In this document: piece by piece, positions 57,358 through 64,000 of the stretch
How the letters are laid out: every line of letters starts with the position of its first letter
Position numbering within the stretch: the first letter of the stretch is position 1
DNA from: Anaerolineales bacterium
Lineage (GTDB): Bacteria > Chloroflexota > Anaerolineae > Anaerolineales > Villigracilaceae
Assembly (NCBI GenBank): GCA_020847435.1
Contig: JADLBX010000045.1
Coordinates: 1-64,000, forward strand
Length of the DNA: 64,000 nucleotides
Reading direction: 5' to 3'
The notes under the pieces: model-generated
What the model was told of the DNA's origin: nothing
Databases searched by the model: none
The model's input: only the letters and a program-made list of their open reading frames with translations
Translations under genes and position numbers: made by a program

Positions 57358-57698
57358 TTGGTAAATGGTAATTGGTAATTGAGGAAGATCGAGAATTGGA
57401 GAATTAGAGAATTGAGGTAACTACTCAATCATGTCGTTGCGAGGAGGGCTCTTGCTCTTCCCGACGAAGCAATCTCCTGTTATTGGGAGACTGCTTCGGC
57501 ACACCTGCCCTGGCGGGCGGCGCCAGGGAAAACCAAGAGCGCCACGCAGCGACATGCTCGAGTATGGCTCCTATGCTTGAGCAGTTACGAATTGAAACTA
57601 GAGATTGGAGACTGGAGGCTGGAGATTAATCACGTAGGCAAGTGAGTACGTGCGTACTTGTTTCCGTGTTTACATGTCTACCCCCTCACGGAGACTAC
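57358..57698. repeat. Repeat-filled intergenic region (341 bp)
   Basis: No gene is seen. It contains, in order: GGTAATTGG and GAATTGGAGA words (57358-57416); a palindromic element at 57431-57555 with ATGTCGTTGCG at one end and CGCAGCGACAT at the other; GATTGGAGACTGGAGGCTGG words (about 57602-57625); and decamer words GTACGTGCGTACTTG (57635-57672). Confidence 0.7.
57431..57555. repeat. GTCGTTGCGAGGAG / CTTCGTCG palindromic element
   Basis: About 125 bases with near-inverse ends and an inner GAAGCAATCTCC / GGGAGACTGCTTC pair. A half copy in opposite orientation is at 59969-60020. The family is widespread in bacteria (translations read CEERSDEAI). Confidence 0.7.
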
Positions 57699-58544
57699 AT
57701 GACTATCAAAAACATTTTTGTGATCGGAGCTGGAACAATGGGCAACGGCATCGCGCAGGTCGCGGCGACATCGGGTTATCAAGTCACCTGCATGGACGTT
57801 CAGCCGTCCGCGCTGGAGAAAGCGAAGGCGGCGATTGCCAAGTCCACGAGTAAGTTGCTCGAAAAAGGGACGATCACCAAAGAGGGAAAAGAGTCGGCGG
57901 ACGCAATTCAATTTGTTTCCAACATGGACACGATGAAAGAAGCGGACTTTGTCATCGAAGCCGCGACGGAAAATCCCGACCTCAAATTCAAGATCTTCAA
58001 AGACATGGATGCCACCGCACGGGAGGGCGTGATTTTGGCGAGCAACACTTCGTCCATTTCGATCACGAAAATCGCCGCGCAGACTAGCCGTCCCGACAAA
58101 GTGATCGGGATGCACTTCATGAACCCCGTCCCGTTGATGCGACTCGTCGAAGTCATCAAAGGACTCGCCACCAGCGAAGAAACTCTGTCCGCCACGCTTG
58201 AGTTGTGCAAGGTCATGGGCAAAGAGGCGTGGGAGGCGAACGATTCGCCAGGCTTCATCTCGAACCGTATTTTGTGTCCGATGATCAACGAAGCGATTTT
58301 CGCCCTCCAAGAGGGAGTCGGCACGAAGGAAGCGATTGACGCGGTGATGAAACTGGGAATGAATCACCCGATGGGTCCGCTCACGCTGGCGGATTTGATC
58401 GGTCTCGACGTGGTGCTGTTCATCATGGAAGTCTTGCACCGCGACCTCGGCGAAGACAAATACCGCCCTGCTCCGTTGTTGCGGAAAATGGTCGACGCGG
58501 GGTATTTGGGGAGGAAGACGGGGAGAGGGTTTTATTCGTATTAG
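57699..58544 (+). CDS. 3-hydroxybutyryl-CoA dehydrogenase
   Basis: 281 residues, the size of a stand-alone Hbd/PaaH. The NAD-binding loop is [15 protein letters not shown] (about residues 8-22). [22 protein letters not shown] (His about 135) and [17 protein letters not shown] carry the catalytic residues. It should oxidise 3-hydroxyacyl-CoA (or reduce acetoacetyl-CoA) and pairs functionally with the thiolase upstream. The start ATG has only weak GGAG upstream. Confidence 0.93.
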   Translation: MTIKNIFVIGAGTMGNGIAQVAATSGYQVTCMDVQPSALEKAKAAIAKSTSKLLEKGTITKEGKESADAIQFVSNMDTMKEADFVIEAATENPDLKFKIFKDMDATAREGVILASNTSSISITKIAAQTSRPDKVIGMHFMNPVPLMRLVEVIKGLATSEETLSATLELCKVMGKEAWEANDSPGFISNRILCPMINEAIFALQEGVGTKEAIDAVMKLGMNHPMGPLTLADLIGLDVVLFIMEVLHRDLGEDKYRPAPLLRKMVDAGYLGRKTGRGFYSY

Positions 58545-58558
58545 CAACAAGAAAATGG

Positions 58559-58564
58559 TAGAAT
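58559..58564 (+). promoter_or_regulatory. TAGAAT -10-like element, leaderless context
   Basis: It ends six bases before the DUF2442 ATG at 58571. Confidence 0.3.
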
Positions 58565-58570
58565 CAAATC

Positions 58571-58864
58571 ATGGAAGAGAAGATACCCGTTTTGAAGGAA
58601 GTTAAACCGCTAAAAGACTTCCGCCTGCGCGTCAAATATTCGGATGGAACAGAAGGCGAAGTTGACTTGTCTGAATATGCAGGCAAGGGCGTGTTCGCGC
58701 TTTGGGATGATTACAGCCAATTCGAGAAGGTAACAATTGGTTCAAGCGGTGAATTAGTCTGGAATGAAGACGTGGATATGGACGGGCTGGGGATTTACCT
58801 GAAACTCACAGGCAAGAAACCCGAAGATATTTTGCCGAAACTTCAAGAACTTTCTCATGCCTGA
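58571..58864 (+). CDS. DUF2442 family protein
   Basis: 97 residues. PLKDFRLRVKYSDGTEGEVDL and WNEDVDMDGLGIY (cited in part) fit the DUF2442 family of small proteins often paired with DUF4160 proteins, as here, and suspected to be toxin-antitoxin-like modules. Overlaps the next gene by eight bases. No activity is known. Confidence 0.8.
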   Translation: MEEKIPVLKEVKPLKDFRLRVKYSDGTEGEVDLSEYAGKGVFALWDDYSQFEKVTIGSSGELVWNEDVDMDGLGIYLKLTGKKPEDILPKLQELSHA

Positions 58865-59117
58865 AATCAGCCGCTTCTTCGGGGTCAGCGTCAAAATGTT
58901 CTTTGGCGATCACGTCCCGCCGCATTTTCACGCAGAATACGGAGAATACAAGGCGCAGGTAAATATTCGGTCTTATAACATCATCGCGGGAGACTTACCC
59001 CCGCGCGTTCTCGGATTAGTTGTTGAATGGGCATCACAACATCAAAATGAATTGTTAGAGCTATGGGAACTTGCATCGAAGAATCAGCCCCTGCACCGCA
59101 TTGATCCGCTCAAGTAA
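58857..59117 (+). CDS. DUF4160 family protein
   Basis: 86 residues. ISRFFGVSVKMFFGDHVPPHFHAEYG with its HxxPHFHA core (cited in parts) is the DUF4160 signature. Histidine spacing suggests a metal or nuclease site, but no activity has been proven. Forms a pair with DUF2442. Confidence 0.82.
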   Translation: MPEISRFFGVSVKMFFGDHVPPHFHAEYGEYKAQVNIRSYNIIAGDLPPRVLGLVVEWASQHQNELLELWELASKNQPLHRIDPLK

Positions 59118-59369
59118 TCGCCCACTCTGTCCATCGCCCTGTGACACAATGTCTGGGGTGATTTTCTTTACCTCACCAAACATCCGATGATTCTCCATTT
59201 ATATTCATCCCAAATACTCATGCACTTCCCCTCGCGAAGCATCCCTTTGGGACAAATCCGACCCCAGACCATGAATCCGCATCCCAACTTCGGTTGTCGT
59301 ATTTGGGGGAAGATGGAAGGGGGTCCCCATGCCCCATGACCCAGCCTGCCTCCGAGCAGAAAAGAGTAT

Positions 59370-59389
59370 GCTATACTGCCGACTATAGC
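59370..59389. promoter_or_regulatory. Operator-like GCTATA-TATAGC repeat
   Basis: GCTATA at 59370 and TATAGC at 59384 around eight bases, with a TATACT -10 inside it, 12 bases before the antitoxin ATG. Likely autoregulatory site of the pair that follows. Confidence 0.45.
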
Positions 59390-59401
59390 AAGGAGTTTCT
59401 T

Positions 59402-59598
59402 ATGACTGTTAACGAACTCGAGCAAGCCGTGACCCAATTATCGAAAGAGGAGTTAGCCCTCTTCCGCGCCTGGTTTGACGAGTACGATGCTCAACTCTGG
59501 GACAAACAGATCGAGGCGGATGTCAAAGCAGGACGACTCGATAAAATCATCGCGGAAGTGGACGCTGAATACGACGCGGGTTTAAGCAAACCGCTATG
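59402..59598 (+). CDS. Putative antitoxin (65 aa)
   Basis: ATG with AAGGAG upstream. VNELEQAVTQLSKEELALFRAWFDEYDAQLW (cited in part) is typical of short helical antitoxins next to ParE/RelE-fold toxins, with an acidic LDKIIAEVDAEYDAG C terminus. It overlaps the toxin by four bases. Confidence 0.75.
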
Positions 59599-59859
59599 AA
59601 TCATCGCACTCTGCCCCGCTTCTGGCGCCATTATCATCAACTACCGAAAGAGGCGCGCGAGTTGGCAGACAAGAACTTCGAACTTCTCAAATCTGATCCT
59701 TTTCATCCATCGCTTCATTTCAAGAAAGTAGACGAACCTCGAAAATTATGGTCGGTGCGCATTGGCTTACACTATCGCGCCATCGGAAGAGAAAAGCCCG
59801 ATGGTATTGTGTGGTTTTGGATCGGTATTCACTCCGACTATGAAAAGACGATCAGGTAA
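59596..59859 (+). CDS. RelE/ParE-like toxin
   Basis: 87 residues. HPSLHFKKVDEPRKLWSVRIG, then HYRAIGREKPDGIVWFWIG and HSDYEKTIR (cited in parts), match the RelE/ParE cytotoxin fold. Likely mRNA interferase or gyrase poison; the sequence alone does not decide. The preceding small gene is its probable antitoxin. Confidence 0.8.
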   Translation: MNHRTLPRFWRHYHQLPKEARELADKNFELLKSDPFHPSLHFKKVDEPRKLWSVRIGLHYRAIGREKPDGIVWFWIGIHSDYEKTIR

Positions 59860-59968
59860 TTTCAAATTATCCTGCGAAGTCGAATTTGCACGGCAATTTT
59901 GATTTCCCAAACATCTATTTGCTTTCCACCCTATTTCGCCCCAACTTAACTATTGTTTGTAGGTGAGA

Positions 59969-60020
59969 GGAGATTGCTTCGTCGCTCCCCGCGAAGCGTG
60001 TCGCTCCTCGCAACGACATC
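59969..60020. repeat. Half copy of the GTCGTTGCGAGGAG element
   Basis: GGAGATTGCTTCGTCG ... CTCCTCGCAACGACAT, inverse to the left half of the element at 57431. It abuts the end of the gamma-glutamyltransferase gene. Confidence 0.6.
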
Positions 60021-61722
60021 ACGCGAGAGTTCCCGCGCACCCATCCGCCCTCGGATCGCTTCCGCCGCACAGCGCTCCGAATTCATCGCGCAGAATCACC
60101 TGTCCCCTGCCGAACAGGGCGCGCTCATAACCGCTGACCGAATACACGGGGTGACCTAATTTTTCCAATCCAGTAAAAGTTTCCTGCGACATTCCCTCTT
60201 CGATCGCAACCCGCCCGCCCGATTCTTCCGCGTCGATGCAAAAGCGCGGACGATCCAACGCGGCTTGCGGATCGAGCCCATCGTCCACGAGCGCGGAGAG
60301 GACTTGCACGTGTCCCTGCGGTTGCATGAATCCGCCCATCACGCCGTAGGAGGCGTAGAGCGCTTCGTCAAAGTTGTTGTTTGAACCGCTAAGTTCGCTA
60401 AGATCGCTAAGATTTTCTTTATTCTTCGCGCCCTTTGCGAGCTTAGCGGTTAATTTCGTTACCATCGCAGGGATGATCGTATGATACGGTCGCTTGCGAG
60501 GCGCCAGACAATTGGGATGATGTGGGTCGAGGCTAAAGTTGTATCCGCGATTTTGTAATGTGAAGCCCCAGCCTTTCGGAACGATGCCTGTGCCAAAGCC
60601 CATGTAATTGCTGTTGATGAACGAGCAGGCGTTTCCGAATTTGTCCACGACGCTGAGATAAACGGTGTTCGATGAATTTACAGGCGTACCTCGTTCGATA
60701 TTGCGTATTGCGTATTGCGTGTTGATTAACTTGCGGCGGTCGGCGGCATAACTTTTTGACAACAACTCTTTGATTGGAATATTGGAAAACGCGGGGTCGG
60801 TCACGTACCAGCGCGCATCGGCGAAGGCTAAGCGCAATGACTCGATCATCAAGTGAAGTCGCTCTACTGATAGCGAGTTTGATTCAGAGAGATCGAATCC
60901 TTCGAGAATGTTCAAGGCGATCAACGCAGTGATGCCTTGTCCGTTGGGCGGACATTCGTACACACGATAGCCGCGATAATCCACTGAGATCGGCTCCTCC
61001 CACGTGGACGTGTGCGCGGCAAGATCATCCAGCGACAGGCAACCGCCCGCTTCATTCACCACACGGACGATTGATTCGGCAATCTCGCCTTGATAAAACG
61101 CCGACGCGCCGCGCTCGGCAATCGTTTTGAACATGCGCGCCAAGCCGAGGTTGCGGAAGATTTCGCCCGCGTTCGGTCCGCGCCCGTCAATCGTCAACTC
61201 GTGTCCGTTCGGCGCGGACTTCAATTGTCGTTCCACGCCGCGCTTCCAAAAATGCGACGTGATCGGCGCGACGGGAAATCCCTCTTCGGCGAGTCGAATC
61301 GCAGGCGCGAGAATCTCCGTCATCGGGAGCGAACCGTGTTTTTGAATCAGGTCGAACCAGCCCGCGCACGCGCCGGGGACGGTCACCGTGTGAGCATGGA
61401 ATGGAGGAATCGAAGATACGAATCCGTCGCGCTTTAGCCGATCAAGCGTAAGGGCAGAAGGAGCGCGTCCCGATCCGTTCAAAGCGGCGACGCGTTTCGT
61501 ATCCGCAGAAAAATACAGCGCGAACATGTCGCCGCCGATGCCCGTCGAAGTCGGCTCGGTCACGTTGAGCGCCGCGCCCGCCGCCACTGCCGCATCTGCC
61601 GCGTTGCCGCCTTTGGCGAGAATTTCCAAACCAGCGGCAGTCGCAAGCGGTTGCGACGCGGCGACGATTCCGTTTTTTGCATACACAGGTGAATGGTTGA
61701 GTTGGAAAGTGGATTGGGACAT
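60019..61722 (-). CDS. ggt: Gamma-glutamyltransferase-family protein
   Basis: 567 residues of the Ntn-hydrolase GGT family; the nucleophile Thr lies at about residue 350 in SSNTVYLSVVD (usually TTHFSVVD). GGNAADAAVA and GIGGDMFALYF near the N terminus are conserved. No signal peptide is visible, unlike periplasmic GGT, so it may be a cytoplasmic relative. Two repeat-encoded stretches interrupt the protein: NTQYAIRNIER just before the nucleophile and TKLTAKLAKGAKNKENLSDL-type residues near 425. Start at MSQSTF. Confidence 0.85.
   Translation of the reverse strand: MSQSTFQLNHSPVYAKNGIVAASQPLATAAGLEILAKGGNAADAAVAAGAALNVTEPTSTGIGGDMFALYFSADTKRVAALNGSGRAPSALTLDRLKRDGFVSSIPPFHAHTVTVPGACAGWFDLIQKHGSLPMTEILAPAIRLAEEGFPVAPITSHFWKRGVERQLKSAPNGHELTIDGRGPNAGEIFRNLGLARMFKTIAERGASAFYQGEIAESIVRVVNEAGGCLSLDDLAAHTSTWEEPISVDYRGYRVYECPPNGQGITALIALNILEGFDLSESNSLSVERLHLMIESLRLAFADARWYVTDPAFSNIPIKELLSKSYAADRRKLINTQYAIRNIERGTPVNSSNTVYLSVVDKFGNACSFINSNYMGFGTGIVPKGWGFTLQNRGYNFSLDPHHPNCLAPRKRPYHTIIPAMVTKLTAKLAKGAKNKENLSDLSELSGSNNNFDEALYASYGVMGGFMQPQGHVQVLSALVDDGLDPQAALDRPRFCIDAEESGGRVAIEEGMSQETFTGLEKLGHPVYSVSGYERALFGRGQVILRDEFGALCGGSDPRADGCAGTLA
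60384..60453. repeat. In-frame hairpin element inside ggt (GCTAAG version)
   Basis: Left arm AACCGCTAAGTTCGCTAAG and right arm CTTTGCGAGCTTAGCGGTTAA are inverse, with the same layout as 23283-23353 but with GCTAAG in place of GCGAAG. The reading frame of ggt is kept. Confidence 0.75.
60696..60724. repeat. In-frame TTGCGTATTGCGTATT words in ggt
   Basis: Tandem ATTGCGTATTGCGT words, inverse of the word GTACGCAATACG, reading as NTQYAIRNI within ggt. Confidence 0.6.
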
Positions 61723-61866
61723 GGATTCTCTTTTTATTCGTTTTTGTTGGTTACATAGCCGCAACTACCAAATGGAAAATTGTCGCCGCCGATAAAGTAT
61801 AATTCCGCCTGACAAAACAGACGCCAAATCCATCGTTCAAAATCCATCTCCACCGAGGGACATCTC

Positions 61867-63144
61867 ATGGAAACCTCCTCGCAAGCCGTTCCCGAAAATT
61901 GGGCGCCCCGTTTCTTTACCGTCTGGACGGGGCAGGCATTCTCTCTGTTCGGCTCGCAACTTGTACAGTTCGCCCTCGTCTGGTGGCTGACAAAAGAGAC
62001 CGGTTCCGCTACGGTTTTGGCGACCGCCACTACGGTGGCATTGTTACCGCAGATTGTTATCGGCCCGTTCGCCGGCGCGCTCGTGGACCGTTGGAGTCGC
62101 CGCCTCATCATGATCGCAGCCGACTCGTCCATTGCGCTCGCCACGCTCCTCTTATTTTATCTCTTTGCGTCCGATCAAGTGCAGATCTGGCATATCTTTG
62201 CGCTCATGGCGGTCCGTTCGTTGGGCGGCGCATTTCACGGTCCAGCCATGACCGCCTCCACATCCTTGATGGCGCCAGCCAAACACCTCGCCCGCATCGC
62301 CGGCGCGAACCAGACGTTACAAGGTCTGCTCAGCATTTTCGCCCCTCCGCTCGGCGCGCTGCTCCTCGAATTGCTTTCAACGCAACACGTTCTGCTCATT
62401 GATATTGGCACTGCGGCGCTTGCCATCCTGCCCTTGTTCTTCATTCCCATCCCACAGCCCGCGCGCAAGGCACAGCAAGCCAACGACGAAACCGAAAAGA
62501 CCTCCTACCTGCGCGATCTGCGCGAAGGTTTTATTTACATAATCAAGTGGAAAGGCTTGTTAGGGTTGATCATACTCGCGATGCTTCTCAACTTCTTAAT
62601 CGTCCCTGCCTCCTCCTTGCTTCCGCTGCTTATCTCAAAAATATTCAATGGCGGAGCCGCTGAACTCGGTTGGGCTGAATCCCTGCTCGGCATTGGCATG
62701 ATCGCAGGCGGAATCCTGCTCAGCATTTGGGGTGGATTCAAACGCCGCATTATTACCACCCTCGTTGGCATCATCGGCATTGGGTTGGGAGTTGCCCTCG
62801 CTGGTTTCATCCCCGCGAACAAGTTCCCATATTTGCTTGTTGTCACCTTTTTCCTCGGTTTTATGCAAGTATTCGCCAATGGTCCCCTGATGGCGATCAT
62901 GCAAGCCACAGTGACCCCCGATAAGCAAGGACGCGTCTTCTCCCTGCTCTGGGCTGGCGCTACCGCAATGATGCCGCTCAGCCTGCTGATCGCCGGACCC
63001 CTCTCCGACGCCTTCGGTATCCGCTTCTGGTATATCTTCGGCGGCATAGCCTGTATCCTAATGACGATCATCGCCTTTTTCATCCCACCTATTATCCACA
63101 TCGAAGAGAATGTCAATCCAGCTCTTGCAACCGTGACGGAATAA
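61867..63144 (+). CDS. MFS-type transporter
   Basis: 425 residues with about twelve membrane helices. VDRWSRRLIMIAADS (about residues 75-89) fits the MFS inter-helix basic loop DRxxRR-type motif. N-terminal VWTGQAFSLFGSQLVQFALVWWL is typical of the 'MFS_3/enterobactin exporter-like' group. Substrate is unknown; a drug or metabolite exporter is likely. The C-terminal tail is short. The ATG has GAGGGAC upstream. Confidence 0.88.
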   Translation: METSSQAVPENWAPRFFTVWTGQAFSLFGSQLVQFALVWWLTKETGSATVLATATTVALLPQIVIGPFAGALVDRWSRRLIMIAADSSIALATLLLFYLFASDQVQIWHIFALMAVRSLGGAFHGPAMTASTSLMAPAKHLARIAGANQTLQGLLSIFAPPLGALLLELLSTQHVLLIDIGTAALAILPLFFIPIPQPARKAQQANDETEKTSYLRDLREGFIYIIKWKGLLGLIILAMLLNFLIVPASSLLPLLISKIFNGGAAELGWAESLLGIGMIAGGILLSIWGGFKRRIITTLVGIIGIGLGVALAGFIPANKFPYLLVVTFFLGFMQVFANGPLMAIMQATVTPDKQGRVFSLLWAGATAMMPLSLLIAGPLSDAFGIRFWYIFGGIACILMTIIAFFIPPIIHIEENVNPALATVTE

Positions 63145-63180
63145 AAAACATAAGTTCTTGTTTCGGTTCATAAGGCAGAT

Positions 63181-63199
63181 CGATTTGCCTGGCAAATCG
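63181..63199. repeat. CGATTTGCC-t-GGCAAATCG palindrome
   Basis: Perfect nine-base arms between the transporter and the cold-shock gene. No T-run follows on either strand. Confidence 0.55.
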
Positions 63200-63214
63200 T
63201 GCCGCATGAACGCA

Positions 63215-63247
63215 TAAAAAAACAGAGTTACCTCACGGCAACTCTGT
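63215..63247 (-). terminator. Terminator for the cold-shock gene
   Basis: On the minus strand ACAGAGTT pairs with AACTCTGT and is followed by TTTTTTTATG. Confidence 0.7.
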
Positions 63248-63271
63248 TCGGTTCGCAAAACTTAATCAGTC

Positions 63272-63484
63272 TTACGAGACGGGCACCACGTTGGCGGCTT
63301 GCAGACCTTTGGGGCCATCCTCGACGGAAAACTCCACTTTCTGCTCGGCTTCCAACTTGCGGTAGCCATCGGACTGGATGGCGCTGAAATGCACGAACAC
63401 ATCCTCGCCGCCGTCACGGCCGATAAAGCCGTAGCCCTTGGTGGCGTTGAACCACTTGACCGTTCCAACATATCGTTCTGACAT
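63272..63484 (-). CDS. Cold-shock protein (CspA family)
   Basis: 70 residues. RNA-binding motifs RNP1 KGYGFIGRD (about residue 16) and RNP2 DVFVHFSAI (about 28) are intact, with the usual [11 protein letters not shown] start. It binds single-stranded RNA or DNA and melts RNA structure. AGGAG is on the minus strand about ten bases before the ATG. Confidence 0.95.
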   Translation of the reverse strand: MSERYVGTVKWFNATKGYGFIGRDGGEDVFVHFSAIQSDGYRKLEAEQKVEFSVEDGPKGLQAANVVPVS

Positions 63485-63566
63485 CGTACAACATCTCCTG
63501 CTGAAAAAATTTTATGCCCGCCGCCTCCACGCTTTCAAGGCAAGCCGGGCAACGAGCGCAAGATTA

Positions 63567-64000
63567 TCACGCCTGATTTTTCATGTCAAGACTCCGATTC
63601 ACCATCTTCCAAAAACTCGCCCAGCGCGAGACAAGATGGATCCACGGCGGCGATTGCCTCACCTGCGGGATGCCGCTGCGGATGACCGCCCGCATCTCCT
63701 CCGGACCTTCAAACTGGTCCAGCCTCAGCAGGCTTCGCCCCAACTCGAACGCCGCGTGCGCGTCCGAACCGACCGTGCCAGCGACGTTGTATTTCTCGGC
63801 AAAGTCTCGCGCCTCGCGATTAAAACGCGGAAGCCAGCACCGCGAGTTGAACACCTCGATCGCGTCCACAAGCGGCAAAATTTTAAGTAAATCGTCTTCA
63901 TTCCAGCCGCCCTCGCGGAAACGGTCAAACGGATGCGAGACGCTGATGAACGCGCCCTGATCCCTCAACCGCCGAATCGTCTCTTGCGGAGTCAGCTGCG
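63567..64000 (-). CDS. PHP-domain protein, 3' part
   Basis: Open to the right edge; about 144 residues seen. VSHPFDRF (about 9 after the first Met-like codon) and GTVGSDAHAAFELG with a later DQF are PHP phosphoesterase motifs (metal-binding His and Asp). C-terminal part of the PHP-fold, probably a predicted metal-dependent phosphoesterase. Upstream residues (LTPQETIRRLRDQGAF) continue the frame. Substrate is unknown. Confidence 0.8.
   Translation of the reverse strand, partial: QLTPQETIRRLRDQGAFISVSHPFDRFREGGWNEDDLLKILPLVDAIEVFNSRCWLPRFNREARDFAEKYNVAGTVGSDAHAAFELGRSLLRLDQFEGPEEMRAVIRSGIPQVRQSPPWIHLVSRWASFWKMVNRSLDMKNQA

Noticed and set aside
59118-59401. Decayed gene in the 284-base gap before the antitoxin
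   Set aside because: Short frames exist but none has a motif or start site; I see nothing supportable except the operator-like repeat at its end.
1-64000. tRNA, rRNA or prophage
   Set aside because: No T-loop GGTTCGAATCC-type match in intergenic gaps, no rRNA-like stretch and no phage structural genes were seen by eye; a covariance search would settle tRNAs.

Overview
The window looks like chromosome from a member of the Chloroflexota, most likely class Anaerolineae. I infer this from four things: a bacterial coenzyme F420 cluster; many lipoproteins with Thr/Pro-rich linkers; NBR1-like Ig, SdrD-B-like and SH3b extracytoplasmic domains; and dense dispersed palindromic and word-like repeats of the kind familiar from Anaerolineae draft genomes. 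No 16S or phylogenetic marker was compared, so this is a placement by gene content. I found no rRNA, tRNA, CRISPR array, prophage or complete insertion sequence.

1-7.0 kb: the 3' end of an ssnA-type amidohydrolase, then an F420 cluster on the + strand: npdG (F420:NADP reductase), cofE, a PPOX-family flavin/F420 oxidoreductase, an FbiB-C-like nitroreductase, cofD, cofC and a luciferase-like F420 oxidoreductase. A REP-associated tyrosine transposase (RAYT), bracketed by exact inverted copies of its own palindrome, sits inside the cluster. 7-16 kb: pncC, a receptor-like Ser/Thr kinase, uvrC with a response regulator and a 42-residue membrane protein, then prfA, speB, prmC and tsaC (translation termination and t6A). 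16-25.4 kb: tsaD, an ATPase, an M24 peptidase, selA between two membrane-protein genes, a nitroreductase, hicBA, dodecin, a class-A beta-lactamase-fold enzyme, a small pilin-like protein and a MOSC protein.

25.4-38.2 kb: a lipoprotein lytic transglycosylase, then a long minus-strand series (L,D-transpeptidase, ccdA, Grx-like/DUF2085 fusion, pgeF, yggS, yggT, yggU) that resembles the ylm cell-division neighbourhood. After it come a lipid-hydrolase operon (two patatins, a small membrane protein, an esterase), an NBR1-Ig lipoprotein and a class V aminotransferase. 38.2-53.5 kb: smpB, the pyruvate dehydrogenase genes pdhABC with an attenuator-like leader, several membrane proteins, a GNAT acetyltransferase, a glycerophosphodiesterase, a nitroreductase, a histone-deacetylase-family hydrolase and surface lipoproteins. 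53.6-64 kb: toxin-antitoxin and related pairs, an AlkD-like glycosylase, a truncated hemoglobin, thiolase and 3-hydroxyacyl-CoA dehydrogenase, a gamma-glutamyltransferase, an MFS transporter, a cold-shock protein and a partial PHP-domain protein.

The most unusual signal is the repeat load. Several unrelated families of palindromes and near-tandem 'words' fill intergenic gaps and also sit in frame inside conserved enzymes (cofE, cofD, prmC, pdhC, ggt). One family forms long hairpins whose two arms change sequence together from locus to locus.
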